Shown: piece after piece, positions 23,784 through 33,474 of the stretch
Numbering within the stretch: position 1 is the stretch's first letter
How the letters are laid out: the number at the start of each line of letters is the position of its first letter
Assembly: GCA_025403435.1 (NCBI GenBank)
Contig: CM046348.1
Coordinates: 11,464,606 to 11,528,605, forward strand
From: Artocarpus heterophyllus
Taxonomy: Eukaryota > Streptophyta > Magnoliopsida > Rosales > Moraceae
DNA length: 64,000 nt
Reading direction: 5' to 3'
Position numbers and translations under genes: made by a program
Notes under the pieces: model-generated
Databases searched by the model: none
Told to the model about the DNA's origin: nothing
Seen by the model: the letters and a program-made list of their open reading frames with translations, nothing else

Positions 23784-25403
23784 TTGCCAGGATTACCACT
23801 GCATCGGGAGATTGAGTTTGGTATCGAGTTGTTTCCAGAGACATCACCGATTTCTATGGCACCTTATCGGATGGCGCCAGCAGAAATGAAGGAATTGAGG
23901 AAGCAACTTCAGGAGCTTGTTGATAAGGGATATATTCGAAATAGCACATCTCCGTGGGGAGCACCGGTTTTGTTTGCTAAGAAGCACGATGGGACTCTCA
24001 GGTTATGTGTGGATTATCGGCAGCTGAATCGTGTTACGGTGAAGAACAAGTATCCCTTGCCTAGAATTGATGAGTTGTTTGATCAGTTGGGAGGTTCGCG
24101 GTACTTCTCGAAGATTGATTTACGTTCAGGTTATCATCAGCTCAGGATCAAGGAAGAGGATATTCCCAAGACAGCTTTTAGGACTCGGTATAGGCATTTT
24201 GAGTTCCTAGTTATGTCTTTTGGGTTGACGAATGCTCCAGCAGCTTTCATAGATTTGATGAACAGGATATTCAGGCCGTATCTAGATCAGTTCGTGATCG
24301 TGTTCATCGATGATATTCTTGTGTATTCTAAGACTTGGGAGGAGCATGAGCAGCATCTCCGGATCGTGCTTCAGACTCTGCGGGAGCACCAGTTGTATGC
24401 TAAGAGGGAAAAGTGTGAGTTCTGGTTGACTGAGGTCAAGTTTCTGGCTCATGTTATCTCGGAGCATGGTATTTCAGTGGATCCGTCCAAGATTGAGGCT
24501 ATGTTGGAGCAGGAACGACCAAGGAATGTAGTGGAGATTCGCAGCTTCTTAGGTCTTGCTGGATATTACAGGAAATTTGTAAAGAATTTTTCTAAGATTG
24601 CAGCTCTGTTGATGAGATTGATCAAGAAAAGTGTCAGGTTTGAGTGGAATGAAGATTGTGAGCTTGCTTTTCAGGAATTGAAGAACCGGTTGACTTCAGC
24701 TCTAGTGTTGGTTATTCCTAGCAGTGACGAGCCGTATGAGGTTTATGCGGATGCTTCAGGGCACGGACTTGGATGCGTGTTGATGCAGCTTGGACGTGTA
24801 GTTGCGTACGGATCGAGACAGCTACGACCTCACGAGCGAAATTATCCTACTCATGATTTAGAGCTTGCGGCGGTGATTTACGTGCTGAAGATTTGGAGGT
24901 GTTACTTGTATGGAGCATCGTTTTAGGTTTTCTCCGATCACAAGAGTTTGAGGCATCTGTTCACTCAGAGGGATCTTAATTTGAGGCAGCGCAGATGGGT
25001 AGAGTATATGGAGGATTATGATTTCACGTTGCAGTATCATCCCGGGAAAGCTAATGTGGTCGCGGACGCACTTAGCAGGAAGTCTTCAGGGATTCTAGCT
25101 TGTTTGATTTTTGAGGACTGGAGCAGGGATGCGACAGTGAGTGAGTATCGGCTACGGTATCATGGAGACTGTGATCGAGTTTCGGTGTATCATGTGGAAG
25201 CGACTCCAGCTCTTGTTCGGATGGTGAAGCAAAGTCAATGGCAAAATCGACATTTGCAGGGGATTTGGTCGCGGATTCAGAACGGGGAGCAGTTTGAAGA
25301 GTGGAGCGTGCATGCAGATGGATCGTTGTACTTCCGGGAACGTCTTACAGTTCCAGCTATCGCCGAAGTGACGAAAGCTGTTTTGGACGAAGCTCATAGG
25401 TCT
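23784..25403 (+). pseudogene. gypsy reverse transcriptase and RNase H
   Basis: Copies element RNA into DNA. Visible blocks: [11 protein letters not shown], the first catalytic Asp in [23 protein letters not shown], and the FIDD catalytic box (24303-24314). Then comes RNase H with [13 protein letters not shown] and [18 protein letters not shown] at 24924-24926 interrupts the frame just before VFSDHKSL; the tether [20 protein letters not shown] follows in the same frame. The catalytic residues are intact, but the nonsense codon and upstream frameshift make it non-functional as it stands. Confidence 0.92.
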
Positions 25404-25406
25404 TAG

Positions 25407-26645
25407 TTCGCTATTCATCCGAGGAGCACCAAGATGTATTGTGATTTGAAGAGACAGTATTGGTGGAGAGGCATGAAGAAAGATGTTCGAGAGTACGTGA
25501 CCAAGTGTTTGACGTGTCTTCAGGTGAAAGCCGAGCATCAGAAGCCTGCAGGTCAGCTTCAGCCGCTTCCTATTCCAAGGTGGAAATGGGAGCATGTGAC
25601 GATGGATTTCCTCACGGGTTTACCGAGGACGGAGCAGCGGCATGATGCAGTTTGGGTTGTGGTCGACAGGTTGACGAAATCGGAGCATTTCATTCCGTTT
25701 AGGTCGACGTGTTCTAGGAAGGTTCTCGGGGAGTTGTATATGCAGAACGTTGTGAGGTTGCATGGAGTTCCTTTGTCCATCACCTCTGATCGAGACACCA
25801 GGTTTAATGCTAAGTACTGGAGGAGTTTTCAGGAGGCTTTGGTTACAGATTTGAACTTCAGTACGGCGTTTCATCCTCAGACTGATGGGCACTCTGAGCG
25901 GGTTATTCAGGTTCTCGAGGATATATTGCGTGCCTGTGCGTTGGACTTCGGTGGGAACTGGAAGCAATTTTTGCATTTGACGGAGTTTGCGTACAACAAT
26001 AGCTATCAGGCGAGTATCGGTATGGCACCGTTTGAGGCGTTGTATGGGCGACCGTGTTGGTCACCTGTGTGTTGGGCCGAGCCAGAAGATAGGGTTATTC
26101 TTGGGCCAGATGAGATTCGTGATAGTAACGAGAAAGTCGCGGTGACTCGAGATCGGTTGAGGGCAGCTCAGAGTCGGCAGAAGAGCTGCGCGGATAGGAG
26201 ACGTAGACCTTTAGAGTTCACGGTTGGAGATTTCATTCTCTTGAGGGTATCGCCTCGTAAGGGAACTATGCGGTTCGGAGTGAGTGGGAAGCTCGCGCCG
26301 AGGTATATTGGGCCGTTCGAGATCACTCAGCGTGTTGGTGTGGTCACTTATCGGCTTGATCTTCCGCCCGAACTTTCTCATGTACACGATGTGTTTCATG
26401 TGTCGATGCTTAGGAAGTGTCCACCTGAGCAGAGTAAGATAGTTTTGTTTCACGATGTGCAGGTTCAGGAAGATACGACGTACGAAGAAGTGCCGATTCA
26501 GATAATCAACCGGAAGGTGATTAGCTTGCGTCGTCGTGAAATACCATTGGTAAAAGTCATGTGGCAGCATCATGGGGTTGATGAAGCCACTTGGGAACTA
26601 GAGTCGAGTATGCGGGAATCGTATCCGCATTTGTTTTGTTTTTGA
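25407..26645 (+). pseudogene. gypsy integrase with C-terminal chromodomain
   Basis: This follows TAG at 25404-25406 in the same frame. It shows the zinc-binding HHCC region (CLTCLQVKAEH), the DDE core (TMDFLTGLP, ITSDRDTRF, HSERVIQVLEDIL), the GPF segment (YIGPFEITQRVG, LPPELSHVHDVFHVSMLRKC) and a C-terminal chromodomain (YEEVPIQIINRKV, VMWQHHGVDEATWELESSM). In chromoviruses the chromodomain steers insertion to particular chromatin. No stop lies within the integrase itself. The stop is at 26643-26645, shortly before the purine tract. Confidence 0.93.
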
Positions 26646-26680
26646 GATGAGTTGTAAATTTCGAGGGCGAAATTTCTTTT

Positions 26681-26693
26681 AGGGGTGGAGAGT
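26681..26693 (+). other. Polypurine tract of gypsy element
   Basis: AGGGGTGGAGAGT lies immediately before the 3' LTR. Confidence 0.8.
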
Positions 26694-28819
26694 TGTAACG
26701 CCCCAAAATTTATTTAGTGTTAATGTAATATAAATGATGAATTAGTGTGTCATAATTAACGTTTTAACATTAATTAGATTATTTGGTTGGATTTTGAATT
26801 TTTGGTTGTTTTGTTAATTTGATGAATCCAAATGATTACTTATTGTTCTAAAATGATGTTTTGAGTTTTAAAACACAACAATTTGTAAAATGTTAAAAAT
26901 ACTCCGTTTTACAAAACCGTAGGCGGCACATGGTTTTCGCACAATAAAACCGCCCACCGATTTTCTCTATTTATTTCCTTTCTCTCCCTCTATCTCCTCA
27001 CTATCACGACTCTCTCTCTCTCTCTTCCTCTTGATCTCTCTTGGCAGCCTCTCTCTCTCTCTACATCTCTCTCAAATTTTTAAACCCCCTTTCGAATCCA
27101 AGCTTCGGGTTAGCAAGGAGGAAGCTCGGGGACGTGATTTAACAACCGAGAACGCAGATTGAAGCTTCGATTCGAGGTTAGATTTGAAATTTCTAAACTT
27201 TTTACAAAATTTACAATTTTGTGCATTTTTGAAATCTAGGTTTGTTTAAGCCTAGAAAACCTTGGATTTGAGTTAAATGAACTTAGAACACCTAGAATCT
27301 AAGCTTAGATTGAAGAAAAACGGATTGGATTCAAGATTTTTCATTTTTCCTCAATTTTTCCTATTTTTGGATTTTTAAGATTTTTGTGTTTGAATCTTGT
27401 TTAAATGAGTTTTAAAGTGTCTCAATATGTTTTTCTATCATCTATGAATGTTTTCTATGCTTGGGATTTGAGAAAACCAGGTTAGAATCATGATTTGGGT
27501 TTTGGGGAAATCGAAACCCGTGGCTGGAATTTCTGGGTTTTTTCAGTTCGACAGGCCGAAACAGGGATCGGCAGGCCGAACCTGGGGAAGTGACCGGCCG
27601 ACCGGACCTGGCTTCCGGTAGGCCGAACTGTGCAGTTCGGCCGGCCGAAGCAGGGAGTCCGACAGGCCGACCGAGGCATGGAAAATTTTGTGATTTTTCA
27701 CCGTTTTCACTGTTTTGAACCTTGATTTAAATCCCAACCTTATAGAATGATTTTAAAGGTACAAATGGCACACTAGGACATCATGAAATGGTTTAGTAAC
27801 ATAGAATGTCTTGAACTAGATATTGATCGACTTAGTTTATATCTAGGATCGTTCGTGGTTCCGCGGAGCTAACGTATAGCAGACCGGGATTACGGTGTGG
27901 GGCACCGGCACGAGTATTGAGGTAGGACTTCTATCTTATTTCTTTAGTAGCCTGGTTTTGAAATGATTTGGCTTTAAAAAGGATTTCTATCAAAATGTTT
28001 TCAACGGTTGTTTGAAAATGGATTTATTGGTTATATTTTAATATATCGTGATCTGAAATGAATTTCATAATGAATGTAATTGACAACACTCGGTAATTGG
28101 GTTTTGAATGATAATGATAATAAACACATAGGCATGATGCCATATCAGAGATCGGGTCGTGTAGCGATCGACCTTGGAGGCAGGTCCCGAAACCCAGCTG
28201 GGCCACTACGGTGGTGATATCATGGTTTGCCTAGGAAAAGAAAAAAAATGATATTTATGATTGTGCGAGTAGGCTGTTCTGGGTCAGAACGGTCCTGCTC
28301 AAATTATCAATTTATTTATTTACTTATTTAAGGTTTCTTTTGAGTACTCCTAACCATGAATTATTTCTTTAAATTAAATTATTTTATAAAACATAGTCCT
28401 ACTGAGCCTTTCGCTCACGTTTTATCTGTTTTAAATTTCCCCCTCTAGGTGGTTTTCCATTTAGGTTTGGAGAGGATTTTTTGGACCGAACTCAGGAGCA
28501 ATAGGATGATTGATTTATATTTTGTATTATTTAATCAAGGCATGTAAGAGTTAACTTTATTTGTACTTGGACTGTAATTGTATTCATGATATTGTCAGAA
28601 CCATATGTGTGTACAAGTTGTGGGTTGTAGAACCCATACTCGCGGTCCTTTATTAATATTTATTATTTGCTTAATATTTATAAATTCTTTTATAAAATGT
28701 GGTTGAAATCTTCTTACTTCTCACTTAATTTGATTCTCAAACCATTGGTTTTAATTAAATTCTCTTTTAATTAATCTAAATAATCCGTCACGTCACCTCC
28801 CATACTCCGGGGCGTGACA
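26694..28819 (+). repeat. 3' LTR of gypsy element (2126 bp)
   Basis: It pairs with 10094-12255. It is shorter mainly because the dyad array (27546-27681) lost units relative to the 5' LTR. It ends TGACA, followed by target duplication ATATC at 28820-28824. Confidence 0.95.
27546..27681. repeat. CpG-rich dyad array in gypsy 3' LTR
   Basis: Fewer units than the 5' LTR array. The first few copies of the 5' array are replaced by one fused copy (GTTCGACAGGCCGAAAC), consistent with slippage or recombination between units. Confidence 0.85.
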
Positions 28820-29070
28820 ATATCACTTGTTTATATATAAATTAAAGAGAAACATAAGATATACGGGTTACTATTATACCATAACTAATAGAAAGTGAGG
28901 CTCATGCTAACATGTGGTGTTAGATGAACACCTCCGCTTCAAGCATTATTCTACTATTTACATATAAAATCAACACATTAATTAATTTTCCACCATTTGT
29001 TTTTATGCTTAATTTCTATCTAATTCTGTTAATAATGCTTATTCTTCTTCTTTTTCTCTCTTTTTTCCAA

Positions 29071-29617
29071 AGGTTATACAGATTAGAAGCGAGGAAGGTA
29101 ATAATGTTTGAAATAGGCCCCCTTGGATGCACGCCAGCAATAATAAGGAAAAGAAACGAGGGAAGCAAATGTGTGGAAGAAGTAAATCAGTTAGCCCAAT
29201 ATTTCAATCAAAGACTTGCTCCAATGCTTAACAATCTAACATCTAGACTCCAAGGCTCAACCTTCGTTCTTGGTCGCTCATATTGGCTCGGATATGATGC
29301 AATACAAAATCCTTCCAAATATGGTGAATTTAACTATTATCATGCATCTTTAGTACTAGTTAATTTGTTGAATTTTTTATTCTTATTTTTGTCTGTGATC
29401 ATGTATACATAGGCTTACTTGATGCAAGAAATCCATGTTGCACCACTTTTGAAAACGGGACTTCTTGGTGTACTTCCCTGCTAATGCCTGGAACCAACGA
29501 TCATTTTTTTTGGGACAGTCATCATTTTACCGAGTCTGTTGCCTCAAACGCAGCAAGTCAATGTTATGATAACCATCGGTGTGTTCTCCATACATCAAGC
29601 TACTTGTGGAAATGTGA
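29071..29617 (+). pseudogene. GDSL esterase/lipase 3' fragment (exons 4-5)
   Basis: Two segments match exons 4 and 5 of the intact gene at 40867-45477. Exon-4-like 29071-29323 has the same 253-nt length and retains FEIGPLGC and [14 protein letters not shown]. Exon-5-like 29413-29617 retains NPCCTT and the block V motif FWDSHHFTE with its Asp and His. Defects: the splice acceptor before exon 4 reads AA where the intact gene has AG, and exon 5 is net 7 nt shorter with a 1-nt loss near 29571-29577 that shifts the C-terminus. Exons 1-3, including the catalytic Ser, are absent. The gypsy 3' end lies 250 bp upstream. It is a pseudogene left by a segmental duplication. Confidence 0.9.
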
Positions 29618-29657
29618 ATCTTATTTACTTTCTTCACTGAAAACTTTTACAGGTTTA

Positions 29658-29992
29658 TGTTAGAGTATGGTGACTCGAATTCAGTTTGACCCTACCCTAA
29701 AGCATGTAGTGCTATAGATTGTGGTGAAAAACAAAAGTAAGATTTTTCATGAGATCTGTAGTGGTAGCGGAGGGATCGGGCCGTTAGGGTTTTGCTTGTA
29801 CCTATATATATGATGTATTGCGTTAGGGCTTGATCATTAGCGAATTTTGAGCCTCCCTAGCGCCTCCATTATAATCTTCTCGAGTTTAGTGATTTTCTTC
29901 TTCTTTACCTGTGGTTTTTTTCCGTTTTGGATTTCTACGTAAATTTTCTGTGTGTTTTTGTTCTTTATTTCTATCACATTAATTACGCAACA
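29658..29992 (+). mobile_element. Solo LTR, 335 bp, copia-like
   Basis: Starts TGTTAGAG and ends ACGCAACA, with an exact 5-bp target duplication GTTTA (29653-29657, 29993-29997). The duplicate region downstream of the intact GDSL gene (about 45520) has the uninterrupted site AGGTTTACAAAG, which is the empty site. No internal domain is present, so it is a solo LTR (or an intact short element without a recognisable interior). A TATATATATGATG stretch inside may be its promoter. Confidence 0.85.
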
Positions 29993-30242
29993 GTTTACAA
30001 AGTATAAAATATTGTTTTGATATATATATATATATATATATATGATGTATCAGCTATATCATTGATAGCTTTGTCAAGTGAATTACATTGCTAAATTACG
30101 CTTATATATATGATGATGAATACCATGGTAAACCTTTCATTCTCTCTCTTTGGTTCATTCTCATGTCTTAAATCAAATGTTACTTTTGAAATAGTTGGTA
30201 GTAGTTTTATTATAACCATGTCATTGAAAGAAAACAGGTAAA

Positions 30243-30345
30243 GCCGACCGGTGGCATCAATTCGGTTGGTAAGGATGGGGTGAGTTAAAAAAGAGAGGTT
30301 TTAGGTTCAAATCCTAAAAACAGCTAATATTATAAAAAATAAAAA
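30243..30345 (+). mobile_element. tRNA-derived SINE
   Basis: About 100 bp starting at AAGCCGACCGGTGGCATCAA. It has an A-box-like TGGCATCAATTCGG and a canonical B box GGTTCAAATCC (30304-30314), then an A-rich tail. These are the internal RNA polymerase III promoter of tRNA-type SINEs. The paralogous segment near 46300 lacks it; the flanks there read as a continuous GAAAGAAAAGCAGTAAAA-like string, so this is an insertion after the duplication. Confidence 0.75.
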
Positions 30346-31374
30346 AAGCAAAGTAAAATTCCGTATAGCAAAAAAAGGAAAAGGTCTTTGAAAAACAGAC
30401 CTGATGTTACAGCTCTTGAGCAAGTGTTTTAGTTTCGAAGTTCCATTTTGTTGAACAAACAAATACACAAAAAGTAAGACTGAAAGACAGACATCCCTTC
30501 AAAATAAAATAAAAAATTTGACGAACAGACATACATAGAACAGCCAGAGAGCGGGAAGGAAAGAGAAGCTCTAATGGACATAAGAATAAGAATACTCAGG
30601 TTTTTCTGCTTGAGCAGAAAGGGGATTTTCATGCCCTTCATAGCTACCTAAAGGCAGACTCAAAGAGAAGAAAGAAATCCGGGCGAAAATTCCGTATTAA
30701 AATCTTATTTCTTGAGAATTGGAATAGGATGATTCCTGGTTTAGAGTTTACCTTTATAGTTCTACTTATAGGCGGGCAGCATAACTACTCGCAGTTCCTA
30801 TGCTTAATTAAACTATCCAAAAAGAAAAACTAGGGAAAAAAAAATCCCATTATCATATGTATAGATTATATCCTATGTATACACCAGGTAGGGATTTGTT
30901 TATTGCCTGGGCCTATTAATGTGGCAAAATTGTAAGTCTCTAGCTAAACCCGTAGGACATATGTTTGGTTGGAGGAAGAGACGAAGGGACAGAATTTTTG
31001 GCCCACTATTTTGCAGAAGAGTTCAGCAAATTCATCAAGATTTAGGCTAAAAAGACTGTTATGCTCTCTAAAATAAATTAAAAGAAAAAGTAAAATATAT
31101 AATAAAATAATTTAAAAAATAACTATTATTGATCTTTTTAACTTTTTTTTTCTATCAAATAATATAAAAGATTATTATAATCTTTGTTTCAATCCTTCAC
31201 ATTATTCCTCTAGCTCTTTACAAAAATGTATTTGAGAATCAAGTTTTAACTTTTACAATATAAAGTTCTCATATGTTACAATATAAAATAAAAATAAAAA
31301 CATATTATAATATAAACCTCTCGTATGCTATACTCTTTCCTACCCCTCATCCATCCTACCGATCAATTAGAGCT

Positions 31375-31455
31375 AGGAGAGGGCTCGTGACTATTTATTG
31401 GGGGCTTTGAGACGACCCATTCCCTTGTAATCTTTATGCATCAGACTTACTATTT
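31375..31455 (-). pseudogene. Relic of RGF/GOLVEN peptide-coding exon
   Basis: On the minus strand this reads closely like the 3' end of the peptide exon at 46575-46660. It includes SLMHKDYKGMGR, then an extra A shifts the frame and a stop follows. It is the far end of the duplicated block that includes the GDSL fragment. No upstream exons remain. Confidence 0.8.
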
Positions 31456-31591
31456 GTCATGTAAATTTGCAAGTTTCCTCGTCAATATTCATAACAGTAC
31501 ATTATTTCAGCTTATATTATGCTGTATTCATGATCAGGGGGAAAATATCTAAAGGGTTATGCGATAGCACTAGTAGTATTAGTACTGTTAG

Positions 31592-32394
31592 TGTTAGAAA
31601 AATGGCAGCAATTGGGTGAATGAAAAATTGATGCTCATTGGTGGAGATTAATGGAGGTCATAAACCTCATATTGTAACACCCAAAGGCATGGATTAATAG
31701 GTGATTATGAGCTTCATAATCATGAAAAATGAAGGGTTATAACCAATGGTTTAATGAGAGGTTATGAGCACCATTATCATGGAAAATAGAGGGTTACAAC
31801 CAATGGTTTAATGGGAGATAATGAGCACCATTATCATGAAAAATGGAAGGTTGCAACCAATGTCATTATGCACATAAATTCTGAATAATGCTCATTATAA
31901 TGTGGATTGTAACATCTATTTTCTAAGCCTATATAATGAACTCTCCTCCACATGTTTGAGAAATACACAATTGTATAGAATTTGCACTCACTAAGTCATA
32001 GAGTTTTTCCTTTGTTTTTCAAGTTCCATCTAGTTTTTGTTGTAGTCATTTTTGGTGATAGAAGAAAAACAGTTTCAAGTTCGCCGAAAACGGTATCCAA
32101 TAGTGCTTAAGATTCCGTTGGTAGTCGTTGTATCCTGGGAGACAGACGTCCGTAGAATCCTTGTGCACAACCGGAGGGGACGAATCTGTTTTAAGGAAAG
32201 CGTGACCTACACGTGCCTCGACCATTTTTCGTCTAATTTTCACGTTGCGTTGCTTCCATTGAAGTTGAAGTTGAAGGTTTTGTTATACCTATTTGTTATT
32301 TTCATTTTTGAAAAATTTGTAACTTGTTTGTTTTATTCATGCAATATATTGTTTGCAATTCCTTTATCCATATTCTATGTTATAATTACTAACA
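31592..32394 (+). repeat. 5' LTR of complete copia (803 bp)
   Basis: Pairs with 38092-38894 at equal length. It contains two to three tandem-like phrases (CACCATTATCATG followed by AAAAT and GGTTACAACCAATG) between about 31690 and 31870. A likely TATA box is CTATATAATG at about 31929. Confidence 0.95.
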
Positions 32395-33240
32395 ATCTTA
32401 AAACAGATCATCCTTTGAAGACGAACAGGTTACTGAATGAAGGAATAAACCGTATAAATTTCTTTTTGTATTTTGGTTGCTTGTTAGCATATATTACAAA
32501 TCCATTGTTTATTCTAGTCAGATTTTAATATTCTGCTAATTTGAGTACAACCATCTTTTTATAGATTCTTTGCTTGCATATTTGTTTGTAAGAACATTAT
32601 TGCATTTCAACTTTGATAAGTTTGGTTTTCTTTTGATATTGGTTTTGTTATTGTTATAAATGTATACTTTTGTTATGAATGTTTGGAATTGTTACATTGA
32701 GGTTGTTTTAGTTATTTGTAATACTAATTTAGTATGTCATGTTGTCACATATAGTAAACTTGTTTTAGTTGTTTGCATGGGATTTGTTTAGTCAAATTCA
32801 CATATTATATTCACGTATTATAACATTTATTTTATGTTATTCATATATTAAAGATTGAGTATTATATGATATTTTGTTATGGACTTTATTGTCTATCTCA
32901 TTTATTGATATCAGTTTAGAAAACATACAAACTAAATGAATATCAATATCTCATTTATTATAAACGTTCATTTTCGTTGATTATAAATAGATGTTGCATT
33001 GTATTGTTATTGTTTCCTCATTAATGTAAATTGTTGCTTCATTTCCATGTGTATGTGTGCGCACTATTTTGATTAAAATATGTATAAATTGTTTGATACA
33101 TTAACGTTGGTGCATGTCCAATATGCATAAATTGTTTGAAACATTAACGTTGGTGCATATCCTTTTCTTTAATATATGTTTGTTTTGGCTTTTATTATTT
33201 AGCTTGTAATTCATCTTAAATGTTTGTTTGCAGACTTCGG

Positions 33241-33279
<39 letters not shown>

Positions 33280-33474
33280 AAGTTTACTGTTTCTAACAGT
33301 TTTATTTCAAAACATGTATACATATCATAAAGTTATATTACGATTTCTATAAGCAATCTTATATAATTTGTTTTGTTTTGATTTGTTGTTAATAACAGAT
33401 TGTTTAACATTTTGTTGTTATCAATATGTTTCTTTTATTTTAAAGGAAACTAATATTTGGTTCTATTTTCAGAA
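32395..33474 (+). other. Long T-rich leader of complete copia
   Basis: About 1.1 kb between LTR and gag with no canonical TGGTATCAGAGC primer site. It is T-rich, with many short upstream ATGs and a TA repeat at 33242-33274. It ends TATTTTCAG directly before AAATGG at the gag start. The composition and the 3' end resemble a plant intron, so gag may be reached by splicing; this is conjecture. Confidence 0.5.

Larger units (their letters stand above)
10094..28819 (+). mobile_element. Ty3/gypsy chromovirus (Tekay-like), split by a nested copia
   Basis: A full-length LTR retrotransposon. It has two LTRs starting TGTAACGCCCC and ending in TGACA, an exact 5-bp target duplication ATATC (10089-10093, 28820-28824), a tRNA-Met-type primer binding site, then gag, protease, reverse transcriptase, RNase H, integrase and a C-terminal chromodomain, and a purine tract before the 3' LTR. 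The protease-RT-RNaseH-integrase order and the chromodomain place it among the chromoviruses; Tekay/Del is my best lineage guess. A 9.7-kb Ty1/copia element sits inside gag (12637-22332). Without it the gypsy element is about 9.0 kb. It is dead by itself, with six in-frame TAG codons and one frameshift. Its LTRs differ by many substitutions and by indels, so it is clearly older than the copia inside it. Confidence 0.95.
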
